The notes: generated by a model from the sequence alone, not told the origin. 64,000 bases of DNA from Aurantiacibacter atlanticus (GCF_001077815.2 NZ_CP011310.1:930001-994000), one strand, 5' to 3'; positions 35,473 to 45,283 are shown, counted from the first letter of the stretch. Numbers and translations: made by a program.

Positions 35473-37830
35473 ATGTCCTACAGCAGATCATTTATCAGTT
35501 CGCTTATCACTTCCACCGCTCTGGCGGCTGGGCCAGCAATGGCCCAGGGCCAAACTATTTCCGAACCCGAAGCCAGCAGCAGTGGCCAGTCGGGCAACGA
35601 GATCGTGGTGACCGCGCAGAAGTTTGAGCAGCGCGCGCAGGACGTGCCGATTACAATTACTGCCACCAGCGGCGAACGGATTCGCGAACTGGGTGTTACC
35701 GATCTTGATGAACTCTCCAACTACATACCCGGCCTGAATATTCAGGAACAGAGCGCCAACAATCCGGGCATCGTTATTCGCGGCGTCACTTCGGATTCGG
35801 GTTCGGCGCAGCAGGGGCCGCGGGTTACCTTATATTACAACGGCGTAGACATCTCGCGTTCGCGCGGATCGTATCAGGCAATTTACGATCTTGAACGGAT
35901 CGAAGTGATCAAGGGCCCGCAGGCAACCTTGTTCGGTACGGCATCGGCGGTTGGCGCGATCAGCCTTGTGTCAGCCAAGCCGAAACCCGGTTTCTCAGCC
36001 GAGGTGACTGGGGGTTACGGAAATTACGATGCCACCTTGCTCGGCGGCTTCGTCAACGCGGGGAATGATACGATCGCGGCCCGCCTTGCTTTCGAGTGGC
36101 GCACGCGGGACGGATATGTCGAGAATCTCGCCACATCGCAGGATGAGGAGCTTTATGCACAAGATAATCTGGGCCTGCGCGCATCGCTTCACTTTACCCC
36201 AACCGACGATTTCACTGTAGATGTGATCGGCACCTTCGACCGCCAGAAGAATGGCGGCACGCCGTTTATCTCTGGCACTTACCCGACCGAGGCTGGCCCT
36301 GCCAATCCGTTCGGTCCTGCCAATCTGGGCGGCTCCCCTCTGTCAGAGAGCGCTCTTGGTGCCGCGCAACTGGGTCTTGATCGGGAGGTCTACGATCTGA
36401 ATGTCACTGCCGAATACGAGTTTGGCGACAATTGGTTCTTCACCACGGTTAACGGTTATCGCGAGTTTGACAGTGTCGAGATATTCGATGCCGATGGTTC
36501 AGCCGCATGGTATCTGGAGTTTGGCGAAATCGCACGCGGCTGGCAGCTAAGCCATGAAGGCCGTTTCGCTTATGCAGGCGAACGGCTGCGGGGGTCTGCC
36601 GGATGGAACTACTTCAAGGAAGACGGCGTCCAGAACGTACCGTTCTCTACTGAAGAGGGCACCTTTTTACAATGCCTTGGCCTGCTTGGTATTCCGCAAA
36701 GCATGCTTCCTTGCGTTGCATCTGATGGAAGTGTTCCTTCAGCTCAGGCTACCGGTTTGGCAACCGGCGGTCTGTTGACGCAGGTGCCCTACCAGTCGGA
36801 GTTCGAGAATCAGGGCAAGAATGAAACCTATTCCGTATTCGCCGATGTCACTTGGCCCGCGACTGGCGCATTGGAGCTGACAGCGGGCCTGCGCTATCTG
36901 TGGGAAGATCGCGCATCGGGCTATTTCGCCGATGTCCCGACGCCGTTTCTGCCAAATGCCGCACCCGGCGCGCCTTTTACCCCTTCGCTGATCCCGGGCC
37001 AGGTCGATACTGGTGGCCAGACCTTTATCGCTAAGGACAGCTTCGATGCGTGGTTGCCGCGTTTCAACGTGCTTTACCGCATGTCGCCAGACGTGAATCT
37101 GTATGCCACCGTATCTAAGGGCCGCCGTTCGCCGGTGGTGCAATTAACCGCGTCACCTTCAGCAACAGGCTCGGTGCCCAATCTGCAACTTGTGCCGGAA
37201 GAAATTGTGTGGAACTACGAAGGCGGTATCAAGCTCGCCTCTGGCCCAGTGCAGGCTTCGCTCGGTGTGTATTATCAGGATTACACTGGCTTCCAGGTCA
37301 GTGTGATACAGGGTGATGGCACGACCCGAACTGAAAGCGCGGGCAATGCCGCCAATCTGGGTGTCGAAGCGGAACTCTCGGTTCAGGCGGCCGACTGGCT
37401 TTCCCTATTTGCCAATGGCGCATGGGTTGATGCGAAGATCGACGAGGATACCGCATTGACTACGGCATTCTCCGGGGCGCGGTTCCGCTTGCAGCCAGAA
37501 TTTCAGGCTGCCGCCGGTTTCACCGTTGATACCGATCTGGGCAATGGCATGCGCTTGTTCGCCACACCGACGGTAACCCATCGCAGCAGCATTTTCTTCG
37601 AAGTGCCTAACAATCCAGTAACAGCGCAGGAAGCGGTTACGCTAATCAACGCGCGGGCAGGTATCAGCCTCGCGGATGAGCAGTTCGAAATTGCCGCATT
37701 CATCCGTAATGCTAGCAATAAGAATTATCTGCTCGATGCGGGTAATACGGGCGGCAGCTTCGGTGTACCCACCTTCATTCCCGCCGAACCGCGCTTTTAC
37801 GGCATTCAGCTGACTGCACGATTGTTTTGA
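35473..37830 (+). CDS. TonB-dependent receptor linked to a PhoD-type phosphatase
   Basis: A 785-residue receptor with a signal peptide ending AMAQ, a plug start NEIVVTAQKFEQRAQDVPITIT, plug motif LERIEVIKGPQATLFGTASAVGAI and a C-terminal barrel ending YGIQLTARLF. The start is fixed by a strong AGGGGGG site. It lies 22 bases before a PhoD-family phosphatase gene, suggesting uptake of a phosphoester or phosphorylated organic compound, an inference from context only. Confidence 0.88.
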   Translation: MSYSRSFISSLITSTALAAGPAMAQGQTISEPEASSSGQSGNEIVVTAQKFEQRAQDVPITITATSGERIRELGVTDLDELSNYIPGLNIQEQSANNPGIVIRGVTSDSGSAQQGPRVTLYYNGVDISRSRGSYQAIYDLERIEVIKGPQATLFGTASAVGAISLVSAKPKPGFSAEVTGGYGNYDATLLGGFVNAGNDTIAARLAFEWRTRDGYVENLATSQDEELYAQDNLGLRASLHFTPTDDFTVDVIGTFDRQKNGGTPFISGTYPTEAGPANPFGPANLGGSPLSESALGAAQLGLDREVYDLNVTAEYEFGDNWFFTTVNGYREFDSVEIFDADGSAAWYLEFGEIARGWQLSHEGRFAYAGERLRGSAGWNYFKEDGVQNVPFSTEEGTFLQCLGLLGIPQSMLPCVASDGSVPSAQATGLATGGLLTQVPYQSEFENQGKNETYSVFADVTWPATGALELTAGLRYLWEDRASGYFADVPTPFLPNAAPGAPFTPSLIPGQVDTGGQTFIAKDSFDAWLPRFNVLYRMSPDVNLYATVSKGRRSPVVQLTASPSATGSVPNLQLVPEEIVWNYEGGIKLASGPVQASLGVYYQDYTGFQVSVIQGDGTTRTESAGNAANLGVEAELSVQAADWLSLFANGAWVDAKIDEDTALTTAFSGARFRLQPEFQAAAGFTVDTDLGNGMRLFATPTVTHRSSIFFEVPNNPVTAQEAVTLINARAGISLADEQFEIAAFIRNASNKNYLLDAGNTGGSFGVPTFIPAEPRFYGIQLTARLF

Positions 37831-37852
37831 ACGGGTTATGCACGGAGAAACG

Positions 37853-39517
37853 ATGATGACTATCAACCGCCGTGGAATTTTGGCTTTGCTCGGATCGGGC
37901 AGCGCGCTGGCCTTTCCATCAGTAGCGCTGGCCCAGCCAGCGCCTGCCAAGATAAGCTTTGCCCACGGCGTTGCCAGTGGCGATCCCGCCGCTGATGGAG
38001 CGGTTATCTGGACCCGCGCTACGCCAGAAGGCGATTTTGTCGGTGACATTGCTTTGCAATGGTATGTCGCCACTGCCCTTGACGCCCAGCCATTGGCAAA
38101 CGGTGAGATCACAGCACGGGCATCGGCTGACCATACAGCCAAGGTTGAAGTCTCAGGCCTCGCCCCGGGGCGAACTTACCATTATTGGTTTGAGGGTCCG
38201 GGGGACATAAGCTCACCCCGCGGCCAGTTCCGCACTTTGCCGGTTGGCGCAGTGCGGGATGTGGTGCTTGCAGTCGTCTCCTGCCAATTATACGCTGGCG
38301 GCCTTTTCAACGCCTATGCCGATCTTGCACAGCAGGACCGGATCGATGCCGTGGTGCACCTTGGCGATTATATTTATGAATATGGGGCAACCGGCTATGG
38401 TGCGGAAATCGGCCAGCAGCTTGGCCGGCTGCCTGATCCGCCACACGAAATTATCTCGCTTGCCGATTACCGGCGGCGCCACGCTCAGGTTAAGTCAGAT
38501 CCGGACATGCAGGCAGCGCACGCCCGCGCCGCGTTCATTTGCGTGTGGGATGATCATGAAACTGCAAATGACAGCTGGATTGGTGGAGCGGAAAACCACC
38601 AACCGGCTGAAGATGGGGATTGGGCCGCACGCAAGGCCGTGGCGATGCAGGCCTACTTTGAATGGATGCCAATCCGTGATCCCGCACAGTTCCGCGCACA
38701 GGAAGCTATCTTCCGCAGCTTCGAATTCGGCGATCTTGCCACTTTGGCTATGGTCGAAACGCGGTTGCTGGCCCGCAGCAAACAGGTCGCGCCCAAGGGC
38801 GAGGTGCCTCCGCAGGAGGCTATCGCAGCGCTGCTGGCGGAACGTAATCAACCAGAACGTGAATTGCTTGGCGAACCGCAACGGGCTTGGCTTGAGGGAG
38901 TGCTTGCCGCTTCTGTTGCAGCTGGCAAACCGTGGCAAATCCTCGGCAATCAAGTGGTGATGGCAAAGGTCGCCGGACCGGATCTTGAGGTGATGCTTGG
39001 AGCCGATCAGTTCGCCGCGATGCGCAGCGCAATCCCGCCTCAATACCGCACCGAGATCGATCAGGCGCTGGCGGGATACCGTGCTGGCGTGCCGTTCAAT
39101 CTCGACAGTTGGGACGGTTATCCCCATGCACGAGAACGGCTATTCAATACTTTCATCCGTGCCGGTTCGCGGCCGATCGTGCTGTCGGGTGACAGCCATG
39201 CAGCATGGACCAATAATCTGCGTGACACCGCCGGTCATACTGTAGGCGTGGAGGTCGGATGCACTGCCATCTCAAGCCCATCTTTCGGTTCGATCTTGCC
39301 AGGTCTCGGCCAATTGCTCGCCGGGGCGAATGAAGAAGTCGCTTTCTGTGATCAGGACAATAAGGGTTACGCGATCGTCACTCTTACGCCGGAGGGTGCG
39401 CGGGCGGACCATATCGCGGTTTCAACGGTCTACGCCAAACCGTTTGAGCGACGCATAACCGCTAGCCACCGGATCCAACCAGGCCTTTCCACCGGTCCGG
39501 CGACGCCAATCGCGTGA
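37853..39517 (+). CDS. phoD: PhoD-type alkaline phosphatase / phosphodiesterase
   Basis: A 554-residue secreted enzyme with a twin-arginine signal (INRRGILALLGSG) for Tat export. An N-terminal Fn3-like PhoD domain (FAHGVASGDPAADGAVIWTR) precedes the metallophosphatase domain: VSCQ, VVHLGDYIYEYG, WDDHETANDSW and a late GDSHAAW. These residues bind Fe/Ca in PhoD enzymes. The likely start is 37,853 or the adjacent ATG at 37,856, after a GGAG site. Coupling to a TonB receptor suggests phosphate or phosphodiester scavenging. Confidence 0.9.
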   Translation: MMTINRRGILALLGSGSALAFPSVALAQPAPAKISFAHGVASGDPAADGAVIWTRATPEGDFVGDIALQWYVATALDAQPLANGEITARASADHTAKVEVSGLAPGRTYHYWFEGPGDISSPRGQFRTLPVGAVRDVVLAVVSCQLYAGGLFNAYADLAQQDRIDAVVHLGDYIYEYGATGYGAEIGQQLGRLPDPPHEIISLADYRRRHAQVKSDPDMQAAHARAAFICVWDDHETANDSWIGGAENHQPAEDGDWAARKAVAMQAYFEWMPIRDPAQFRAQEAIFRSFEFGDLATLAMVETRLLARSKQVAPKGEVPPQEAIAALLAERNQPERELLGEPQRAWLEGVLAASVAAGKPWQILGNQVVMAKVAGPDLEVMLGADQFAAMRSAIPPQYRTEIDQALAGYRAGVPFNLDSWDGYPHARERLFNTFIRAGSRPIVLSGDSHAAWTNNLRDTAGHTVGVEVGCTAISSPSFGSILPGLGQLLAGANEEVAFCDQDNKGYAIVTLTPEGARADHIAVSTVYAKPFERRITASHRIQPGLSTGPATPIA

Positions 39518-39665
39518 AAAACAGTGTGTGAAGTTTGAACTGGTGGGCGGGCGGCATTGGCGAAGCGACTGGAACAAGCGGTTGAGACTGTGCGAAAAGG
39601 TCTCTCCACGACGCTGGCACTAGCTTTCCCGATTATATCTGATTGATATATAGAGGAAAATTATG

Positions 39666-39739
39666 TGGAGGCCCGAGCCGGAATCGAACCGGCGTGCAAG
39701 GATTTGCAGTCCTCTGCGTAACCACTCCGCCATCGGGCC
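39666..39739 (-). tRNA. tRNA-Cys (anticodon GCA)
   Basis: A 74-base gene with encoded CCA. The acceptor GGCCCGA pairs with TCGGGCC, the anticodon loop is CTGCAAA and the T arm has GGTTCGATTCC. Confidence 0.97.
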
Positions 39740-39981
39740 GAGCCCGCGGAAAACCGTGGGAGGCGGCGCACTAGCAGATTTTGTAGCTTGTGCAATCCTG
39801 CTTTTCAGGTCGATTGGGCATTTGGCGTGCTACTTGCGCTCTCTCACATGGTTTCCAAAGCCAAAGGTTGATTTTGATTCACCCTAAAAGGCCGACATAA
39901 TTTAACCTTGTCTGAGAGCGCCAAGTAAACTAACTGCGGGCTAGGCTTGCGCCATACTTCCCACGAAAAAAGGTCTGCCAG
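39740..39981. other. Gap between tRNA-Cys and the PilZ gene
   Basis: About 240 bases. It must hold the tRNA-Cys promoter on the minus strand and the PilZ-gene promoter on the plus strand; AAAGG before 39,982 is a likely ribosome site. No repeat or hairpin stood out. Confidence 0.4.
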
Positions 39982-40269
39982 ATGGTGTCATCCGCACTTC
40001 GACAAGAATCCAAGCTGCGGATGAAATGTCGCTCGCGCAGGGGCATGAGCGCGGAGCTTGAGGTTCTGGATCTTTCGATCGGCGGGGCAATGGTCGAGGC
40101 GCGCGGTTGGTCGACACAGATTGGTGAACGGGTATTGCTAACCTTGCCGGGACTTTCCGCACAGCCGGGTGAGCTGGTGTGGTTGGAAGATGGCCGCGCA
40201 GGCATAGTGTTTGAGCAGCCACTGCATGAAACTGTATTCGACAAGTTTAACGCGATGATTGCACGCTAG
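39982..40269 (+). CDS. Single-domain PilZ protein (c-di-GMP binding)
   Basis: A 95-residue protein consisting only of a PilZ domain: the RMKCR loop (R13-x3-R17) and the DLSIGG motif (30-35) that bind cyclic di-GMP are both present. Stand-alone PilZ proteins act as adaptors for motility, polysaccharide synthesis or cell cycle. The target here is unknown; the flagellar cluster and the GT2 synthase in this window are possible clients. Confidence 0.88.
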   Translation: MVSSALRQESKLRMKCRSRRGMSAELEVLDLSIGGAMVEARGWSTQIGERVLLTLPGLSAQPGELVWLEDGRAGIVFEQPLHETVFDKFNAMIAR

Positions 40270-40330
40270 GCGATCGGGGCTTTTGGGAGACTTGGCGCAA
40301 GGGCACGATTTGCCCCTGCCGCCTGACCCT

Positions 40331-41530
40331 TTACGCTCCGGACGTATTAATGCCCTTGCTTTGCAGATACCGCTTCACATTGCGGGCAGCCTGGCGAAGG
40401 CGCTGTTCGTTTTCCACCATGGCGATGCGCACATATCCCTCCCCATCTTCGCCATAGCCGACACCCGGTGCCACGGCGACTTCCGCCTGCGTCAGCAATT
40501 GCTTTGAAAATTCAAGGCTGCCCATGTCCTTGAGAGCCGGGGGCAAGGGTGCCCATGCGAACATGCTGGCAGCAGGTGGAGGAATATCCCAACCGGCACG
40601 GCCAAACGCTTCCACCATGACATCGCGGCGCTTGTGATACATCTTGCGGTTCTGCTCGACATAATCCTGCGGCCCGTTGAGCGCTGCACATCCCGCTGCC
40701 TGAATCGGCGTGAAGGCGCCATAATCGATATAGCTCTTCACGCGGGTCAAGGCGGATATCAGCGTGCGGTTCCCCACAGCAAATCCCATGCGCCAGCCAG
40801 CCATGCCAAAGGTCTTGGAAAGGCTGGTAAATTCGATTGCGACATCCTTCGCACCCTTCGCTTGAAGGATCGATGGGGTCGGCTTGCCGTCATAATAGAG
40901 TTCCGAATAGGCAAGGTCGGAAAGGATCCACACTTCGTGGAATTTGGCCCAGTCCACCAGCTGCTCGTAAAAGTCGAGATCGACGGTTTCGGCGGTCGGA
41001 TTAGACGGGAAATTCACCACCAGCACAGTAGGGCGCGGTACGGTGAACGTTACTGCCTGCTCCAGCGCCTTCCAATAATTTTCGTCCGGCGTGGTCGGAA
41101 CCGAGCGGATTGAGGCGCCGGCAATAATGAAACCGAAGGTGTGGATTGGATAGGAGGGGTTGGGCGCAAGTATCGTATCGCCGGGCGCGGTGATTGCCGT
41201 GGCAAGGCTTGCCAGCCCTTCCTTCGATCCAAGGGTAACGATCACTTCGTTTTCAGGATCAAGATCAACGCCGAAGCGCCGTTCGTAATAATCGGCCTGG
41301 GCCTTGCGCAGGCCGGGTATGCCTTTGGATTGCGAATAGCCGTGCGCATCGGGCTTCCTGGCCACTTCGCACAATTTGTCGATCACATGCTGCGGAGGGG
41401 GCTGGTCCGGATTGCCCATGCCAAGATCGATGATGTCCCGCCCTTCCGCTCGCGCGGCCGCTCGCATCGCGTTGACTTCAGCGATGACGTAGGGCGGCAG
41501 GCGCTTGATGCGGTAGAATTCGTTATCCAT
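40331..41530 (-). CDS. alaC: Pyridoxal-phosphate aminotransferase, AlaC type
   Basis: A 399-residue class I aminotransferase. Conserved features include IDLGMGNPDQPPP, YSQSKGIPGLRKA, PNPSYPIHTFGF, NFPSNPTAETV, DLAYSELYYDG and the PLP lysine in SLSKTFGMAGWR. The overall pattern matches AlaC, which makes alanine from pyruvate and glutamate, rather than the related diaminopimelate aminotransferase. It is transcribed away from phaC. Confidence 0.85.
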   Translation of the reverse strand: MDNEFYRIKRLPPYVIAEVNAMRAAARAEGRDIIDLGMGNPDQPPPQHVIDKLCEVARKPDAHGYSQSKGIPGLRKAQADYYERRFGVDLDPENEVIVTLGSKEGLASLATAITAPGDTILAPNPSYPIHTFGFIIAGASIRSVPTTPDENYWKALEQAVTFTVPRPTVLVVNFPSNPTAETVDLDFYEQLVDWAKFHEVWILSDLAYSELYYDGKPTPSILQAKGAKDVAIEFTSLSKTFGMAGWRMGFAVGNRTLISALTRVKSYIDYGAFTPIQAAGCAALNGPQDYVEQNRKMYHKRRDVMVEAFGRAGWDIPPPAASMFAWAPLPPALKDMGSLEFSKQLLTQAEVAVAPGVGYGEDGEGYVRIAMVENEQRLRQAARNVKRYLQSKGINTSGA

Positions 41531-41709
41531 GAGATCCTTCTTGCAGGGGCGGTCTGGTTATGCGCTGCATAGATGGCGCAAAGTGGGAAACAGCGCAACG
41601 CGAAGCAGAGCTTTCAAACCTATCGCAGCAAATAGACGCACTATCTCCCAATCGCGCCAGACTGCGCTATAGCAAAAGCAATGATGCGTGAGAATTTGAG
41701 AGAGAAGCC

Positions 41710-43590
41710 ATGACCAAAGGCACTGATAGGGGGGATGATGCGGCAGACATCTTTACCGAAATGCTGCGTATCCAGGGAGAAGCTGCTCGTCAGATGATGC
41801 AGACGATCGCACCCGACGCGCACGATGCCGTGCCCGATCATAGCGCGATTGACGAGATGGGCGCTGCCATGATGGAGTTTCACAAGAGCTGGCTCCAATT
41901 CTGCCTCCCGCAACAAGAACGTCCTGCCCCGTTGCTGACAGATCCATCAAGCTGGATGGAATCAATGCGACAGTGGTCAGCGACCATGCCTATGCTCGAT
42001 CCCCAGCAGCAACAGAAATTATGGGCCGATGGCTGCGAACTCTGGCAAGAAGTGCTGTCGCAATACGGCTCCGCTGCGGGCACGGATGAGGGCGGCAATG
42101 AAGCCGATCCGCAATTGCCACGCCGCGATCGCCGTTTTGCCGACAAGGCGTGGCGTGAACAGCCCGTATTCGCCCTGATCCACCAGACCTATTTGTTGTT
42201 TGCAGAAAGACTGCGTGACAGTGTGGATACAGCAGACGGCCTTTCTGACGAGGATCGCAGAAATATGCGGTTTGCAACCAATAATATCCTCGACGCGATG
42301 AGCCCGGCCAATTTCCCCCTGATGAATCCTGTCGTGCTGGAACGGACGTTGGAAACCGGCGGAGAGAATATCGTTTGTGGGCTCGACCGCCTGACGACGG
42401 ATTTGAAAAACGGGCAATTAACCCACACCGATACCAGCAAGTTCAAGGTGGGAGAGAATATCGCTACCACGCCGGGCAAGGTCATCTACGAAGCCGAATT
42501 GTTCCAGCTCATCCAGTATTCGCCTACTACCGATGAGGTGCTTGCCACGCCGCTGATCATTTTCCCGCCGTGGATCAATCGCTTCTATATTCTCGATCTG
42601 AACGAGAGGAAGAGCTTCGTCCGCTGGGCTGTGGCGCAAGGTCTTACGGTCATCATGGTGAGCTGGCGCAGCGCGGACGAAAGCCTGGCCCATATCGATT
42701 GGGATGATTACTTTGCTGCACAGATGGAGATAATCGAGGTGGTGCGCGACCGGCTGAAGGTGCCGCGTGTGCACACTGTCGGCTATTGTGTTGCCGGCAC
42801 GACCTTGGCGGGCACGCTGGCCGTACTTGCCCGGCGCGACGAGTCGGACAAGGTCGCGAGCGCAACCTTCTTTACAGCGCAGGTCGATTTCCAGCACGCG
42901 GGTGATCTGCAGCTGATGGTCGATGACGGAAAGCTGGAGATGATCCGGCAGGCGTCCAAAGGCGGGTATCTCGATGGAAGATATCTTGCGGCGACATTCA
43001 ATATGCTTCGCGGATCGGACCTGATCTGGAACTATGTGGTGAACCACTATCTGCTGGGTGAAGACTATCCGGCCTTCGATCTGTTGTTCTGGAATGGCGA
43101 CGTCACCAATCTGCCGGCCAAATGGCATGCGGCCTATTTGCGCGATCTCTATCGTGATAATCTGATGGTGCAGCCAGATGCGCTTTCGGTTGACGGTACG
43201 CCGATTGATCTGACGCAGGTCAAAACCCCCTGCTACATCCAGGCAGGAAAGGAAGACCATATCGCCCCGCCAGAAAGCGTGTGGCGGATAATGGATCACT
43301 TTTCCGGCCCAAACCGGTTTGTTCTTGCCGGGAGCGGGCATATCGCCGGAGTGATCAACCCTCCCGAGGCGAATAAATATCAATATTGGATCAACGATGG
43401 CAAATCAGCATCGCTTGATGCTTTCATCGAAGGCGCAACTGAACTCCCCGGAAGCTGGTGGCCGGACTGGATCGACTGGATCAAGGGGCATGACTCATCG
43501 CGGGTAAAGGCCACAGGCCGACGCAAGCCCGGGAGCAAGGTCAACCCGGCAATCGAAGATGCTCCTGGCCGTTACGTCAAGATGCGCTGA
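41710..43590 (+). CDS. phaC: Class I poly(3-hydroxyalkanoate) synthase PhaC
   Basis: A 626-residue polymerase of class I size. The lipase-like box GYCVAG holds the catalytic Cys360; the Asp and His partners lie in KEDHIAPPES and GSGHIAGVINPP. The N-terminal PhaC domain contains NFPLMNPVVLERTLETGGEN. It polymerises hydroxyacyl-CoA into storage granules in the cytoplasm. The gene lies 136 bases before the phasin gene. Confidence 0.95.
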   Translation: MTKGTDRGDDAADIFTEMLRIQGEAARQMMQTIAPDAHDAVPDHSAIDEMGAAMMEFHKSWLQFCLPQQERPAPLLTDPSSWMESMRQWSATMPMLDPQQQQKLWADGCELWQEVLSQYGSAAGTDEGGNEADPQLPRRDRRFADKAWREQPVFALIHQTYLLFAERLRDSVDTADGLSDEDRRNMRFATNNILDAMSPANFPLMNPVVLERTLETGGENIVCGLDRLTTDLKNGQLTHTDTSKFKVGENIATTPGKVIYEAELFQLIQYSPTTDEVLATPLIIFPPWINRFYILDLNERKSFVRWAVAQGLTVIMVSWRSADESLAHIDWDDYFAAQMEIIEVVRDRLKVPRVHTVGYCVAGTTLAGTLAVLARRDESDKVASATFFTAQVDFQHAGDLQLMVDDGKLEMIRQASKGGYLDGRYLAATFNMLRGSDLIWNYVVNHYLLGEDYPAFDLLFWNGDVTNLPAKWHAAYLRDLYRDNLMVQPDALSVDGTPIDLTQVKTPCYIQAGKEDHIAPPESVWRIMDHFSGPNRFVLAGSGHIAGVINPPEANKYQYWINDGKSASLDAFIEGATELPGSWWPDWIDWIKGHDSSRVKATGRRKPGSKVNPAIEDAPGRYVKMR

Positions 43591-43628
43591 CTCAAGCGAC
43601 CCATTGGATTTCAAGACATTGCGCTTTA

Positions 43629-43688
43629 TTGTGCGGTGCACCATTTTTCCTTGACACGCAGTTGGGCAAACATATATTGTGCACTGCA
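43629..43688 (+). promoter_or_regulatory. Phasin promoter with duplicated TTGTGC..TGCA sites (candidate PhaR operators)
   Basis: A sigma-70-type promoter, TTGACA (43,651-43,656), 16 bases, TATATT (43,673-43,678), is flanked by two copies of TTGTGC-NN-TGCA (43,629-43,640 and 43,677-43,688), the second overlapping the -10. TGC/GCA palindromic sites are bound by PhaR repressors in PHA-producing bacteria. PhaR binding here is inferred; no phaR gene is in the window. Confidence 0.55.
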
Positions 43689-43726
43689 ACAAGAGTCGCA
43701 TGGTGCGGCTGCGAAAGCGAGGAAAC

Positions 43727-44641
43727 ATGGCCGAGTCGAAAAACGCGTCTCCTGACAAGAGTGCTGACACCGCTGAGAAGGCTTACGCCGATGCATCTGC
43801 GGAAACTCCTGCCAAGGACAAAAATCTCGACGCGTCGCTGAAGGCTGACGCTGCTGAGATTTCGTCTGCAAAAACCCAAGCTGCTCCTGCCACCAAGTCT
43901 GCGCCGATAAAAATGCCCGTTGCTAAGACCGCGCCTGAGGTGGTTCCAGCTGCCGAGGTCGCTCCAGCTACTGCCAAGACGCCGGTAAAAAAGTCTGCGC
44001 CCAAGAAAACAACTGCCAAGAAGCTTCCGGCCAAGAAGGCAGTGACCAAGAAGGCAGTGACCAAGAAGGCTCCGGTCAAGAAGGTATCCGCTCCCAAAAA
44101 CGCGGTTGCCGAGAAATCCGCTACCAAGCCAGTCGCGAAGGCCGCGGCGGCAAAACCCGTACCCTCAGTTACCCAGCTTAAGGAAATGATCATGGCTACC
44201 AAGAACACTGATTACACCGCTGCCGTCACCGACACGATGAACGGCGCCGTCAAGGAACTTCAGGAGCGCGCTCAGTCCGCTTATGAAAAGAGCACTTCGG
44301 CAATGACCGAAGCCAACGAATTCGCCAAAGGCAATGTTGAAGCTGTCGTCGAAAGCGGCAAGCTTTTCGCTGAAGGCGTGCAGACCCTCGGTCAGTCCTA
44401 TGCTGACGAGGCAAAGTCGGCTTATGAAACTGTTACTACTGATCTCAAGGAGATGGCTTCGGTCACGAGCCCGACCGACCTGTTCCAGCTTCAAGGCAAG
44501 ATCCTGCGTCGCAATTTCGATGCGATGATAGCGGTTACTTCGAAGAACACCGATGCTGCAATGAAGATGACCAACGACGTCATGGCTCCGATTTCGGGCC
44601 GTATGAACGTTGCCGCAGAAAAGCTTTCCAAGGTCGCTTAA
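43727..44641 (+). CDS. Phasin with a lysine-rich, histone H1-like N-terminal domain
   Basis: A 304-residue granule-associated protein. Residues ~85-150 are rich in Ala, Lys and Pro with AKK/TKK repeats, including a tandem repeat of KKAVT. Residues ~156-304 form a helical phasin domain (ending RMNVAAEKLSKVA). This two-part layout recalls PhaF of Pseudomonas, where the basic part binds DNA and links granules to the nucleoid. The ATG at 43,727 follows GAGGAA. An internal ATG at 44,192, after AAGGAA, could produce the phasin domain alone. Confidence 0.85.
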   Translation: MAESKNASPDKSADTAEKAYADASAETPAKDKNLDASLKADAAEISSAKTQAAPATKSAPIKMPVAKTAPEVVPAAEVAPATAKTPVKKSAPKKTTAKKLPAKKAVTKKAVTKKAPVKKVSAPKNAVAEKSATKPVAKAAAAKPVPSVTQLKEMIMATKNTDYTAAVTDTMNGAVKELQERAQSAYEKSTSAMTEANEFAKGNVEAVVESGKLFAEGVQTLGQSYADEAKSAYETVTTDLKEMASVTSPTDLFQLQGKILRRNFDAMIAVTSKNTDAAMKMTNDVMAPISGRMNVAAEKLSKVA

Positions 44642-44695
44642 TTCACTTCGCGATCCGGACTGCCTCTCTCTCCTCTCGGCAGTCAGGAACGATCG

Positions 44696-44721
44696 GGCCG
44701 GGCAGCGCAAGCTGTCCGGCC
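44696..44721 (+). terminator. Hairpin after the phasin gene
   Basis: An 11-bp stem GGCCGGGCAGC / GCTGTCCGGCC (one G-T pair) with loop GCAA, 54 bases after the phasin stop. No long T run follows. Confidence 0.5.
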
Positions 44722-44914
44722 TGTTGCGTTTGTGGGGGTTATTGACGTCATTCGGATCAAGCGCCTGTGTCGAGGTTCGGCATTGACCGATCCCTTATTC
44801 TGCGCAGATTATAGCTTTTGCTTCATCCACCCCTTGCAGCTTTCCCGCCCGATACGATATTTGCCCCCTGCCATGATAATTTTTGACACTCCCGATTCTC
44901 TTGCCCCTTGGGCC

Positions 44915-45283
44915 ATGACCACACCGGCCTGGCGCTGTGCTGGCGATGGCGGTGACGATAAGGGCGGCAGAGGTGACGGGGAAGGCGATGGCCAGGTGGG
45001 ACTTGCCACCAAGACCCGGGCAAAGCCGAAAAAGCCCAGCCAGTACAAGGTGCTGATGATGAATGACGATTACACGCCGATGGAATTTGTCGTGCTCGTC
45101 CTCAAGCGGTTTTTCCGAATGGATCTGGAGCAGGCGACGCAGGTCATGCTGCATGTCCATCAGCGCGGTGTCGGCGTTTGCGGGATCTTTCCCTATGAAG
45201 TGGCCGAAACCAAGGTGAACCAGGTGATGGATTTCGCCCGAGAAAACCAGCATCCGCTGCAATGCACGCTGGAAAAGGTCTGA
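44915..45283 (+). CDS. clpS: ATP-dependent protease adaptor ClpS
   Basis: A 122-residue protein. A Gly/Asp-rich flexible N-terminal segment precedes the folded ClpS core with [21 protein letters not shown] and [20 protein letters not shown]. ClpS delivers N-degron substrates to ClpAP. The start is uncertain: 44,873 is also in frame and neither has a good ribosome site. No clpA follows; lptF starts 100 bases later. Confidence 0.9.
   Translation: MTTPAWRCAGDGGDDKGGRGDGEGDGQVGLATKTRAKPKKPSQYKVLMMNDDYTPMEFVVLVLKRFFRMDLEQATQVMLHVHQRGVGVCGIFPYEVAETKVNQVMDFARENQHPLQCTLEKV

Noticed and set aside
39615..39630. TGGCACT...TTCC resembling a sigma-54 site
   Set aside because: The -12 GC is missing and no flagellar or nitrogen gene follows; it lies between phoD and tRNA-Cys.
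42418..43383. 321-codon minus-strand frame within phaC
   Set aside because: Complementary shadow of a clear PhaC; no recognisable domain or ribosome site.
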